Below are positions 27,704 through 36,133 of a stretch of DNA of 64,000 nucleotides, one piece after another (within the stretch, counting starts at the first letter, position 1; every line of letters starts with the position of its first letter). The notes under the pieces were generated by a model. That model did no database searches. It saw only the letters and a program-made list of their open reading frames with translations, and had not been told where the DNA came from. Source of the stretch: Pseudoduganella guangdongensis (lineage in GTDB: Bacteria; Pseudomonadota; Gammaproteobacteria; Burkholderiales; Burkholderiaceae_D); the NCBI RefSeq assembly GCF_009857475.1, contig NZ_WWCJ01000004.1, positions 1 to 64,000 of the forward strand, read 5' to 3'. The translations under genes were made by a program, and so were the position numbers.

Positions 27704-30451
27704 CTACTCAACAAACACCACAGCCGTGCGCGCCGGAATCGTAAACCTCCCGCTGGTCGCATCGAAGCGCGCCTCCGCAGCCCGTTTATCCCCTGCGTCA
27801 CGCGCCGCCTGCACCGGATGCAAGCGGTAAGCCCTGCCAATCTCCGACGGCGCCACGATAGTCTGCTCCACCTTATCCACATTGATAAAGTAAGCCACAG
27901 TCCGGAAACCCGCCCCCGCATAACCAGCACCATCCAGACGCGCCGCCACAACGGTCGCCACCTGCTGCGGGCCCGTATTCAGGAAATGCAAACGCTGCCT
28001 GACATCCTCCGCCGAACGCATACGGAACAGGGTACTGCCAGCACGAATGCGCAGCAGATCGCGGAACGCATCGCGCGCGAAAGCGATATCGGTCGGCGTC
28101 GGCTTCAGCCCCTGGTTCGCCAGCAGCGGCTGGATCAGCGCATAATCCTTGCCGTTGTCCGCAGCCGGCGGCAGGCCCACGCCGAAATAGTTATCCTGGT
28201 AAGTCCAGTCCAGGCGGTTGAACCAATCGCCCGACTCAAAGCTGTTCCGGTCCAGCGACTTAGAACGCAAAATCTCCTGCCCCGCATGATAGTAAGCCAC
28301 ACCCTGCGAAAACGCATTGATCGCCGCCGCCAGCACCTGCACGCGCGCCCGGTCGGCACTGGTGGTGGCCAACGGAAGCTTGAAGGCATTGATATCGTAC
28401 AGCGTCTGGTTATCATGGTTCTCCACATAATTGACCACCTCGCCCGGCTCGCTCGCATAACCCGCAGGCTGGTTGCCACCGTAAACGATGGACTGCAACT
28501 CCTGCGTCGCACCGGTATATGTCTGCATGCGGTAAGTGCGCAGCGAACCCGCCAGTCCCACCCGCACCATATCCGCCGCCCTCATCAAATCCGCCACCGG
28601 ACGCAGGCCCGCACCGGCATTCGCGTCATACACCAAGCCATTCACGAAGCCCTGCTGCGCAATCATCTGCAAGCCCGAATCGCCCGCACCGCCGCCGCGC
28701 ACCGCATCGCGCCCGCGATCGCTGAAGGTACCGATGCCGCTACCGTTCAACGACAGCTGCGAAGCCTGCACAAAGCGCGCGCCATCCGCCACCTCGCCAA
28801 AGTTCCAGCCCTCGCCGATCAAATGCACATGACGGCCCGCAGCCTTATTGACGCGCGCCTGCAGCGCCTCCATCGCCGCCCGCGGCTGGTGGCCCATCAA
28901 ATCGAAGCGGAAGGAATCGATGTGGTAATGCTTGGTCCAAAGCTCCGCCGAATCGATCATCAGCTTCGCCATCATGCGGTTCTCGGTCGCCGTGTTGAAG
29001 CAGCAGGTCGACTGCTCAATGTCGCCCTTCAGGTTCAGGCGATGATAGTAGCCCGGCACGATGCGGTCCAGCACCGAGCGTTCGTGCTGACCGCCGCGAT
29101 AAGTATGGTTATAGACCACATCCGTACCCACCCGCAGGCCGGCCTGATGCAGGGCCATGACCATCTCGCGCAGCTCGATGATGCGGCGCCCCCCATCCGA
29201 CGCATCGGTGCTGTAGCTGCCCTCCGGCGCATTGAAGTGCCACGGATCATAGCCCCAGTTATAGCAATCCTTCTGCGCATTCTCCCCGACGACGCGCTGC
29301 TGCTGGTCGCTGTCCGGCGCCCCATGCACGACAGGTGCCACGCAACCCTTTTCCGGCACGCTGCCCAGGTCATACACCGGCAGCAGGTGCACATCGGTCA
29401 TGCCCGCTTTCGCCAGCATAGCCAGGTGCTTCATCCCATTCGAACCGGCCTCCCTGAAAGCGGTGTACTTGCCGCGATTCGCCGCGCTCACTGACAGGTC
29501 GTTGATCGAAAAATCGCGCACATGCAGCTCATAGATCGACATATCCGGCTGCGCCTTCACCGTGGCCGGCGGCGCATCCTTGCCCCAGCCGGCAGGCGCC
29601 AGACGCGGGTCCGCCAGGTCGGCGATATAGCTGCGCGCCGAATCCGCAGTCAGGCTGACGGCATAGGGATCGGTCACCGCATTGCGCACCAGGCCAGTGC
29701 GCGGCGCCACCACATCCACGATGTATTTGTAATAGGCGCCGGACAGGTTGCCGCGCAGGTTCGCCGACCAAATCCCGGTCTTCGCATCCGCCCGCATCGA
29801 GGTAATCGATTTCGGCTTGCTGCTGCCTGTATCGAACAAGCACACCGACACGCGCTGCGCAGTCGGCGCCCACAGCTTGAAGCTGGTGCCGGCCTTGCCG
29901 ACGGTCGCGCCCAGGTCGTGCGCATCCTCGGCTGCAGCGTAGAGGGCGTCCAGCGCGCCTGGTAATTGCAGCCCGGTCGCATCGCGCACCGTACCGTCCG
30001 GATTCTCCTGCACCAGCACCAGTTGCCTGGACAGCAGCGAAGGCAGGCGCGCCCGGTCCGACTGCGCCACGGCCAGCACCACGCCATCGCCCGCGTACTT
30101 GAAGCGCGCCGGCAACGCCGACTCCGACACGGACAGCGCCAACGCGCCATCCGCACCGCTAACGGACGCCCCTTGCGCTGCACTGATCCCCGCAGCTGCC
30201 GCGTAATATAGTTTGAAGATCCCCCCAGCCTGCACGCCCGGCCAAGTGGCCCGCCCGCCATCCAGCCACAACGCACGCGCATCAAAGCCCTGGGTCCGCG
30301 CCAGCACGGTTTCGTGCGGGCCATCGCAAGCAGCCAGGGTAGGCGGCGTGGTAGCGGTAGGCGCGGCGGTGAGGGCGGTGGTTGGGGCGGCTGCCTGAGC
30401 TGCCGAGGCCAGGGCGGTGGCGAGTGCCGCCGCAAGGATACGCTGCTGCAT
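27704..30451 (-). CDS. pulA: Pullulanase-type GH13 debranching enzyme, secreted
   Basis: Alpha-1,6-debranching enzyme of 915 residues with an N-terminal signal peptide (RILAAALATALASAAQAAA). Early modules (about 45-320) include a PUD/CBM41-like region and a CBM48-like region (GTSFKLWAPTAQRVSVCLFD). The pullulanase hallmark YNWGYDP lies near residue 398. The nucleophile Asp is in FRFDLMGH (about 518), the acid/base Glu in IGEGWNFG (about 546), and the third Asp in VENHDNQT. GGAG lies 7 nt before the ATG at 30451. Two HexR-type sites lie 12 and 46 bp upstream. It removes branches so that amylase and alpha-glucosidase can finish the chains. Confidence 0.94.
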   Translation of the reverse strand: MQQRILAAALATALASAAQAAAPTTALTAAPTATTPPTLAACDGPHETVLARTQGFDARALWLDGGRATWPGVQAGGIFKLYYAAAAGISAAQGASVSGADGALALSVSESALPARFKYAGDGVVLAVAQSDRARLPSLLSRQLVLVQENPDGTVRDATGLQLPGALDALYAAAEDAHDLGATVGKAGTSFKLWAPTAQRVSVCLFDTGSSKPKSITSMRADAKTGIWSANLRGNLSGAYYKYIVDVVAPRTGLVRNAVTDPYAVSLTADSARSYIADLADPRLAPAGWGKDAPPATVKAQPDMSIYELHVRDFSINDLSVSAANRGKYTAFREAGSNGMKHLAMLAKAGMTDVHLLPVYDLGSVPEKGCVAPVVHGAPDSDQQQRVVGENAQKDCYNWGYDPWHFNAPEGSYSTDASDGGRRIIELREMVMALHQAGLRVGTDVVYNHTYRGGQHERSVLDRIVPGYYHRLNLKGDIEQSTCCFNTATENRMMAKLMIDSAELWTKHYHIDSFRFDLMGHQPRAAMEALQARVNKAAGRHVHLIGEGWNFGEVADGARFVQASQLSLNGSGIGTFSDRGRDAVRGGGAGDSGLQMIAQQGFVNGLVYDANAGAGLRPVADLMRAADMVRVGLAGSLRTYRMQTYTGATQELQSIVYGGNQPAGYASEPGEVVNYVENHDNQTLYDINAFKLPLATTSADRARVQVLAAAINAFSQGVAYYHAGQEILRSKSLDRNSFESGDWFNRLDWTYQDNYFGVGLPPAADNGKDYALIQPLLANQGLKPTPTDIAFARDAFRDLLRIRAGSTLFRMRSAEDVRQRLHFLNTGPQQVATVVAARLDGAGYAGAGFRTVAYFINVDKVEQTIVAPSEIGRAYRLHPVQAARDAGDKRAAEARFDATSGRFTIPARTAVVFVE

Positions 30452-30462
30452 ATTGTCTCCGT

Positions 30463-30477
30463 AGTAGTGATGCTACA
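30463..30477. promoter_or_regulatory. HexR-type operator (site 5)
   Basis: AGTAGTGATGCTACA matches 10 of 12 informative positions and lies in the 5' leader of the pullulanase gene. Confidence 0.5.
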
Positions 30478-30496
30478 GAAATATTACATCAATATG

Positions 30497-30511
30497 TGTA
30501 GTCCTACTACG
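30497..30511. promoter_or_regulatory. HexR-type operator (site 6)
   Basis: TGTAGTCCTACTACG matches 11 of 12 informative positions. Centre-to-centre distance to site 5 is 34 bp, nearly the same as between sites 1 and 2 (33 bp). Confidence 0.65.
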
Positions 30512-30520
30512 TCAATTCGA

Positions 30521-30701
30521 GGTCAAAATTCGGGGTCAGGTCTGACAATCGGACACCGGCAGCTTACCTTTGATATTTCTCAAAGCTTTCGCATCATAAA
30601 AAACGCCCTGTTCCTGGATGAGCCGGGAACAGGGCGTTTTGATAAAGATCAAAAGTGTGCGGTCGGTGTCCGATTGTCAGACCTGACCCCGAATTTTGAC
30701 C
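30521..30701. repeat. Inverted pair of GGGGTCAGGTCTGAC repeats around a terminator
   Basis: Two perfect 38-nt inverted arms (30521-30558 and 30664-30701) flank 105 bp that contain the terminator at 30598-30640. The arms share the core AATTCGGGGTCAGGTCTGAC with the hairpin at 36051-36133. Imperfect extra copies of TTCGGGGTCA border both arms. This resembles paired REP/BIME elements. No transposase is present nearby. Confidence 0.85.
30598..30640 (-). terminator. Intrinsic terminator of the POT transporter gene
   Basis: AAAACGCCCTGTTCC (30600-30614) pairs with GGAACAGGGCGTTTT (30626-30640), 15 bp. On the minus strand it is followed by TTTTTT. Confidence 0.85.
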
Positions 30702-30708
30702 CCGGAAT

Positions 30709-32289
30709 CTAGTCTTTTCGGTAGAAGTCCATCATCTTGTAGCGCGTGGCGTACATCGCGAAGATGGTGCCGGCTACGGCGGCGAAGGCGGCGCAGAAGT
30801 ACATCTGGAAGGCCATCACCGATAGGCCGGTGGTGGAGATGTAGGCGGAGACGGCTTCGTTCTTTACGCTGGCGTTCAGGATCAGCACCCACAGGTTGCC
30901 AATCGTGGTGCCGAGGTACCACAGCGCCATGATCGCGCCTTTCATCGAAGCCGGGGCTTGCGAGTAGGCGAATTCGATGCCGGTGGCGGATACCAGCACT
31001 TCGCCGGCCGTCAGCAGCACGTAGGGCAGCACTTGCCAGGTCATCGAGACCGGGGTGCCGCCGTCCATCACCATCTGGATCGTGCCGATGACAATCCAGG
31101 ACATCGAGGACAGCATGATGCCGGCGCCAATGCGGCGCAGCGGGGTCGGTTCAACGCCGATCTTGCGCAGCATGGGGAAGATGAGGATGTTGTTCAGCGG
31201 GATCAGCAGCATCACGAACAGCGGGTTCAGCGCCTGCATCTGCGCCGGTTCGAATTTGAAGCTCCAGCCCAGCAGCTCGTAGGTCGGGCGCACCATGTCG
31301 TTGGCTTGCACAATCCAGGTCGAGGCCTTCTGGTCGAACAGCGACCAGAATGGGGTGATCAGCGCGAAGACGATGAAGATGCGCAGCACGGCGCGGGTGC
31401 CGTCCACTGCTTCGTCCGGGTGCGTGCCGCGTGCGCGTTCGAGCTGCATGGCGGTGCCGATGCCGCCGAAGGCGAGCAGCAGGACAATGGCGCTGCAGGC
31501 TGCGATGACGAAGCCCCACTTGAACGACATGGCGAGCGACAGCACGGCCAGTACGGCGCCGAAGCCTGCCACGGCCAGGCCTGGGCGGGATTGGCCAGGC
31601 GCGCGCGCCAGCAGGGCGGTGCGGGCAACGCGGGTGAAGGAGTCGGCATTCGGCGCTTGCGGCGGTACGTGCACGTACTTGCGGCGCCCCATCCAGAACA
31701 CCAGGGTGGCGATGAACATCAGGGCGCCGGGGATGCCGAAGGCGATCGATGCGCCGTAGTCGCGCAGGAAAATCGGCATCAGCAGGGAGGCGAAGAAGGA
31801 GCCGAAGTTGATCGACCAGTAGAAGGCGTCGAATACCAGCTTGGCTTTGTTCTTGTTGCTCTGGTCGAACTGGTCGCCGACGAAGGACACCACCAGGGGC
31901 TTGATGCCGCCGGAGCCGAAGGCAATCAGGAACAGGCCGAAATAAAAGCCTTCCAGATGGTGCTCGAACAGGGCGAGGCAGGCGTGCCCGGCGCAGTAGA
32001 TCAGCGAGAACCAGAATACGGTGTTGTATTTGCCGAAGAAGCGGTCGGCCAGCCAGCCGCCCAGCAGCGGGAAGAAGTAGACGCCGATGACGAAGGTGTG
32101 GAAGACGTGCTTGGCTTCGCTGGTGCGGTGTTCGGATGGGATGAACAGCAGCAGGGTGCTGACCAGGAACGGCACCAGGATGTTGCGCATGCCGTAAAAG
32201 CTGAAGCGTTCACAGACTTCGTTGGTGATGATGTACGGGATTTGCGGGGGTAGCGGCCCGTTCCCCTGTTCGATTTCTCGCGTCGACAT
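30709..32289 (-). CDS. POT/PTR-family proton-coupled transporter
   Basis: Inner-membrane MFS protein of the peptide transporter family, 526 residues and about 12-14 membrane segments. The family motif ERFSFYGMRNILVPFL is at residues 27-42, and GGWLADRFFGKYNTV and FWSLFDQKASTW also fit. These proteins import di/tripeptides with protons. In this setting a sugar or amino-sugar compound cannot be excluded. ATG at 32289 follows GGAG. A -10 box TATAAT (minus strand, 32386-32391) lies just before a HexR-type site that would cover the transcription start, so it seems to belong to the same regulon. Confidence 0.92.
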   Translation of the reverse strand: MSTREIEQGNGPLPPQIPYIITNEVCERFSFYGMRNILVPFLVSTLLLFIPSEHRTSEAKHVFHTFVIGVYFFPLLGGWLADRFFGKYNTVFWFSLIYCAGHACLALFEHHLEGFYFGLFLIAFGSGGIKPLVVSFVGDQFDQSNKNKAKLVFDAFYWSINFGSFFASLLMPIFLRDYGASIAFGIPGALMFIATLVFWMGRRKYVHVPPQAPNADSFTRVARTALLARAPGQSRPGLAVAGFGAVLAVLSLAMSFKWGFVIAACSAIVLLLAFGGIGTAMQLERARGTHPDEAVDGTRAVLRIFIVFALITPFWSLFDQKASTWIVQANDMVRPTYELLGWSFKFEPAQMQALNPLFVMLLIPLNNILIFPMLRKIGVEPTPLRRIGAGIMLSSMSWIVIGTIQMVMDGGTPVSMTWQVLPYVLLTAGEVLVSATGIEFAYSQAPASMKGAIMALWYLGTTIGNLWVLILNASVKNEAVSAYISTTGLSVMAFQMYFCAAFAAVAGTIFAMYATRYKMMDFYRKD

Positions 32290-32364
32290 GGAGTCTCCAA
32301 TTTGATGAATGGGCGCGATGCTATGCGAACGGGCTGGGCTTGGCAACTACTGGTTTCACTTACA

Positions 32365-32379
32365 TGTAGTTTGACTACG
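32365..32379. promoter_or_regulatory. HexR-type operator (site 7)
   Basis: TGTAGTTTGACTACG matches 11 of 12 informative positions. On the minus strand a perfect TATAAT (32386-32391) ends 6 bp before it, so the site would cover about +1 to +15 of the POT transcript, a typical repressor position. Confidence 0.65.
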
Positions 32380-32420
32380 TGGAAAATTATAAGTCATTGA
32401 TTTTAAACAAATCATAGTAT

Positions 32421-32449
32421 TTGAACTTCCCCGTATCATCATGTATATT
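32421..32449 (+). promoter_or_regulatory. Sigma-70 promoter of the cytoplasmic alpha-glucosidase
   Basis: TTGAAC (32421-32426), 17-nt spacer, TATATT (32444-32449). Confidence 0.65.
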
Positions 32450-32456
32450 ATCTACA
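32442..32456. promoter_or_regulatory. Weaker HexR-type operator over the -10 box (site 8)
   Basis: TGTATATTATCTACA matches 9 of 12 informative positions and covers the TATATT -10 box. Site 4 sits over the MFS-operon -10 in nearly the same register. Confidence 0.45.
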
Positions 32457-32484
32457 TAACAGATTTTTGGAGGGGATCCGGCTT

Positions 32485-34092
32485 ATGAGCACGCCTTGGT
32501 GGAAAGAAGCAATCATTTATCAGGTTTATCCGCGCAGTTACCTGGATACGAATGGTGACGGTATCGGTGACCTGAACGGCATTACCGATCGCCTCGACTA
32601 TATCGCCAAACTCGGCGTGGACATCATCTGGATCTCGCCGTTCTTCAAGTCGCCGATGCGCGATTTCGGCTACGACGTGGCCGATTACTGCGATGTCGAT
32701 CCGATGTTCGGCACGCTGGCGGATTTCGACAAAATGATCGCCAAGGCGCACGGCCTGGGCCTGAAAATCATGATCGACCAGGTCATGTCGCATACGTCGG
32801 AGGACCATGCCTGGTTCAAGGAGAGCCGTTCTTCGCGCGACAACCCGAAGTCCGATTGGTATATCTGGGCCGATCCGCTGCCGGATGGCTGCCCGCCCAA
32901 CAACTGGCTGTCGGTTTTCGGCGGTTCGTCGTGGCAGTGGGATTCGCGCCGCAAGCAGTATTACATGCATAACTTCCTGGTCAGCCAGCCGGACCTGAAT
33001 TTCCATAACCCGGAAGTGCAGCAGGCGCACCTGGATGCGCTGCGCTTCTGGCTGGAGCGCGGCGTCGATGGCGTGCGTATGGATGCGTGCAATTTCCACT
33101 TCCACGACCGCCAGCTGCGCAGCAATCCGCCGGCGCTGGTGCGCGATACGTCCACCGTGAGCGATGCCAATCCTTACGGCATGCAGGCGCACGTGTATGA
33201 CAAGAGCCAGCCGGAGAACGTGGCCTTCCTGGAGAAGCTGCGCGTGCTGCTGGATGAATACGGCGCGGTGGCGATCGGCGAGGTGGGGGCGGATGATTCG
33301 CTGGCGGTCATGGCGCAGTACACGGAGGGCGGCAACAAGCTGCATATGGCCTACAGCTTCAACCTCCTGACGGCCGATAGCAGCGCTGGCCATATCCGCA
33401 AGCAGGTGGAGGATTTCAAGGCGCGCGTGAAAGACGGCCAGCCTTCCTGGTCGGTCGGCAACCACGATGCGGTGCGCGTGGTGACGCGCTGGAAAGGTAT
33501 GGGCAACCAGGCGGCTTTCGCCAAGCTGGTGCTGGCCATGCAGTTGTCGTTGAAGGGCACGCCGTGCCTGTACCAGGGCGATGAGCTGGCGTTCAGCGAG
33601 GCGGACGTGCCCTATGAATTGATCCAGGACCCGTATGGCAAGACCTTCTGGCCTGAGTTCAAGGGTCGCGATGGCTGCCGTACGCCGATCGCCTGGACCA
33701 GTGGCGCGCATGGCGGCTTCACCAGCGGCACGCCGTGGCTGCCGGTGGCGGAGGAGCATAAGGCGATTGCGGCGTCGGTGCAGGAGGATGATCCCGCCTC
33801 CCCGCTGAATTTCGCGCGCAAGATGATCGCCTGGCGCAAGACCATGCCGCAGCTGACGCGCGGCGATATTGCGTTCTTCGATGCGCCGGAGCCGGTGCTG
33901 GCGCTGCGCCGCGACCTGGAAGGTGAGCGTAGTGTGATTGCGCTGTTTAACCTGGGCGCGGCGCCGGTCAACTTTGCGCTGCCGGCGGCGCAGGGCGCGC
34001 AAAAGCTAGCGCAGCCTGGCTTGCCGGGCGAGGTGGTGGATGGGCAGGTGCAGCTGCCCGGCTATGGCGCCTGGTTCGGCTATGCGGCATAA
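32485..34092 (+). CDS. Cytoplasmic GH13 alpha-glucosidase
   Basis: Alpha-glucosidase of 535 residues without a signal peptide. It starts WWKEAIIYQVYPRSYLDTNG. The QPDLNFHNP motif is typical of GH13 alpha-glucosidases. The nucleophile Asp is in GVRMDACNF (about 199), the acid/base Glu in AIGEVGADD (about 264), and the third Asp in VGNHDAVR (about 327). It hydrolyses imported maltose and maltodextrins to glucose, feeding the glucokinase encoded next. GGAGGGG precedes the ATG at 32485. An intrinsic terminator separates it from glk-hexR. Confidence 0.94.
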   Translation: MSTPWWKEAIIYQVYPRSYLDTNGDGIGDLNGITDRLDYIAKLGVDIIWISPFFKSPMRDFGYDVADYCDVDPMFGTLADFDKMIAKAHGLGLKIMIDQVMSHTSEDHAWFKESRSSRDNPKSDWYIWADPLPDGCPPNNWLSVFGGSSWQWDSRRKQYYMHNFLVSQPDLNFHNPEVQQAHLDALRFWLERGVDGVRMDACNFHFHDRQLRSNPPALVRDTSTVSDANPYGMQAHVYDKSQPENVAFLEKLRVLLDEYGAVAIGEVGADDSLAVMAQYTEGGNKLHMAYSFNLLTADSSAGHIRKQVEDFKARVKDGQPSWSVGNHDAVRVVTRWKGMGNQAAFAKLVLAMQLSLKGTPCLYQGDELAFSEADVPYELIQDPYGKTFWPEFKGRDGCRTPIAWTSGAHGGFTSGTPWLPVAEEHKAIAASVQEDDPASPLNFARKMIAWRKTMPQLTRGDIAFFDAPEPVLALRRDLEGERSVIALFNLGAAPVNFALPAAQGAQKLAQPGLPGEVVDGQVQLPGYGAWFGYAA

Positions 34093-34097
34093 ATAAG

Positions 34098-34129
34098 AAG
34101 GCCCCGTCTGTGCACGGGGCCTTGTTTTT
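34098..34129 (+). terminator. Intrinsic terminator after the alpha-glucosidase gene
   Basis: AAGGCCCCGT and ACGGGGCCTT (34098-34107 and 34114-34123) form a perfect 10-bp stem followed by GTTTTT. Confidence 0.9.
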
Positions 34130-34176
34130 CGGGTATCCTCCCGCCTTTAAGGCGTTATCTAAAACTTAAAAAGACA

Positions 34177-36051
34177 ATGAAACAGATAGAGGCAGACCCA
34201 AAAGCCAACCGTTCCGCTTTTGCGGACGGCCCGCGCCTGCTGGCGGACATCGGCGCGACCCATGCGCGCCTGGCCTTGCAAACGGCGCCCGGTGAATTCA
34301 AGGCGGTGCGCGTGCTGCAGTGCGACGACTTCGCCGGCATTGTCCCGCTGCTGCGCAGCTATCTGGCCGACCACGGCGACATCACCCTGAATCACGGCGC
34401 GCTGGCGCTGGCCAACCCGGTGCACGGCGATTTCATTCGCATGACCAACCGCGATTGGCAGTTCTCCACCGACGAGGTACGGCGCGAACTGGGCCTGCAT
34501 ACGCTGCTGGTGGTGAACGACTTTACAGCACTGGCGATGGCCATCCCCGGCTTCAAGGCGGATGACCTGATGCAGGTGGGCGGCGGTTCTCCGGCGCAGA
34601 ATTCGGTGATCGGCGTGCTGGGGCCGGGTACTGGCCTGGGCTGCTCGGGCGTGATCCCGACCACGGACGGTTTTGTGACCCTGGGTTCGGAGGGCGGCCA
34701 CACCAACTTTGCGCCGGCCGACGAGCGCGAATACGCGATCCTGCAGTACGCCTGGCAAACCTGGCCGCACGTGTCGAACGAGCGCCTGATCTCGGGCCCT
34801 GGCATGGAGATCATCTACCGCGCGCTGGCGCGGCGCAATGGCCTGAGCGTGCGCGACCTCACTTCGCAGCAGATCATCGCCGGCGCACTGAAGGACAAGA
34901 ATGCGCTGTGCATCGAGGTGCTGGAGTGCTTCTGCGCCATGCTGGGCGGCGCGGCGGCCAACCTGGCGGTGACGCTGGGCGCCTTTGGCGGCATCTTCAT
35001 CGGCGGCGGCATCGTGCCGCGCATGGGGGAGTGGTTCCAGGAGTCGCCGTTCCGCGCGCGCTTCGAGGCCAAGGGCCGCTTCTCGTCCTATCTGGCGGAA
35101 ATCCCGACTTATGTGATCACCACGCCGAATCCCGCGTTCTACGGCGTGGCCACCATCCTGTCCGAGCACCTGCGCGGCCGCACCGGCGCCAATACGCTGA
35201 TGGAGCGCGTGCAGTCGCTCAAACACGAATTGACCCCGGCCGAGCAGCGCGTGGCGCAGCTGGTGATCGAACAACCGCGCCTGGTGCTGAACGAGCCGAT
35301 CGCCGATATCGCGCGCCTGGCGGAGGTGTCGCAGCCGACCGTCATCCGCTTCTGCCGTTCGCTCGGCTTCCAGGGCCTGGCCGACTTCAAGCTGAAGTTC
35401 GCGTCCAGCCTGACCGGCGCCATTCCGGTGCGCCACAGCCAGGTGCGCGTTTCGGACAGCACGCACGACCTGAGCGCGAAGGTGATCGACAATACCGTTT
35501 CGGCGATTTTGAAATTCCGCGACCAGATGGATGTGCATTCGCTGGACCGCGCGATCGAGCTGCTGTCGAAGGCGAAGAAGGTCGAGTTCTACGCCATGGG
35601 CAATTCGCGCGTGGTGGCGTTGGACGGCCAGCACAAGTTCTTCCGCTTCCGCATCCCGACCGCCGCATACGGCGACTCGCACCTGTTCACCCTGGCCGCC
35701 GAGCTGTTGAAGCCGGGCGATGTGGTGATTGCGATTTCCAATTCCGGCAAGCTGCCGGAGCTGCTGGAAGCGGTGGAAGCGGCACGCCGCGCCGGCGCCG
35801 ACGTTATCGCCATCACCAGCAGCCAGTCGCCGCTGGCCAAGAAGGCCTCGGTCTGCCTGGCGGTGGACCATTCGGAGGACAGCAGCGCCTTCCTGTCGAT
35901 GATTTCACGCATCCTGCAGCTGCTGCTGATCGACATCCTGTCGGTCGGCATCTCGCTGGACGAGCAGAACGCCGAGCTGGTGCTGGAGCACAAAGCCAAC
36001 GGCGTGGTGCAGGAAAGCCGCCGCCTGCAGATCTCCCACCTGGACAACTGA
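34177..36051 (+). CDS. glk: Glucokinase fused to HexR/RpiR transcriptional regulator
   Basis: Bifunctional protein of 624 residues. Residues about 20-335 are a proteobacterial glucokinase: the catalytic Asp in VNDFTA (N114, D115), SEGGH (E172, H175), GPGTGLG and IGGGIVPR. The phosphate loop is DIGATHAR, one Gly and one Asn off the usual DxGGTNxR. Residues about 345-415 are an RpiR-type N-terminal helix-turn-helix (IADIARLAEVSQPTVIRFCR). Residues about 460-590 are a SIS sugar-phosphate domain (YAMGNSRVVALDGQHKFFR, then AISNSGK). HexR proteins usually sense 2-keto-3-deoxy-6-phosphogluconate. Such fusions are known in betaproteobacteria. Its ribosome site is weak, and no HexR-type site was found in its own short upstream region. 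Confidence 0.94.
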   Translation: MKQIEADPKANRSAFADGPRLLADIGATHARLALQTAPGEFKAVRVLQCDDFAGIVPLLRSYLADHGDITLNHGALALANPVHGDFIRMTNRDWQFSTDEVRRELGLHTLLVVNDFTALAMAIPGFKADDLMQVGGGSPAQNSVIGVLGPGTGLGCSGVIPTTDGFVTLGSEGGHTNFAPADEREYAILQYAWQTWPHVSNERLISGPGMEIIYRALARRNGLSVRDLTSQQIIAGALKDKNALCIEVLECFCAMLGGAAANLAVTLGAFGGIFIGGGIVPRMGEWFQESPFRARFEAKGRFSSYLAEIPTYVITTPNPAFYGVATILSEHLRGRTGANTLMERVQSLKHELTPAEQRVAQLVIEQPRLVLNEPIADIARLAEVSQPTVIRFCRSLGFQGLADFKLKFASSLTGAIPVRHSQVRVSDSTHDLSAKVIDNTVSAILKFRDQMDVHSLDRAIELLSKAKKVEFYAMGNSRVVALDGQHKFFRFRIPTAAYGDSHLFTLAAELLKPGDVVIAISNSGKLPELLEAVEAARRAGADVIAITSSQSPLAKKASVCLAVDHSEDSSAFLSMISRILQLLLIDILSVGISLDEQNAELVLEHKANGVVQESRRLQISHLDN

Positions 36052-36133
36052 AATTCGGGGTCAGGTCTGACATTCGGACAAAGTATGCGCTTCGCGCATA
36101 CTTTGTCCGAATGTCAGACCTGACCCAGAATTT
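36051..36133. repeat. GGGGTCAGGTCTGAC hairpin repeat between convergent genes
   Basis: Two 40-nt arms (36051-36090 and 36094-36133) are inverted copies with one mismatch and a TTC loop. It shares the core of the pair at 30521-30701. Its left end includes the last base of the glk-hexR stop codon. Its right part supplies the last 23 codons and stop of the opposing ABC gene. It could also end transcription from both sides. Confidence 0.85.
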
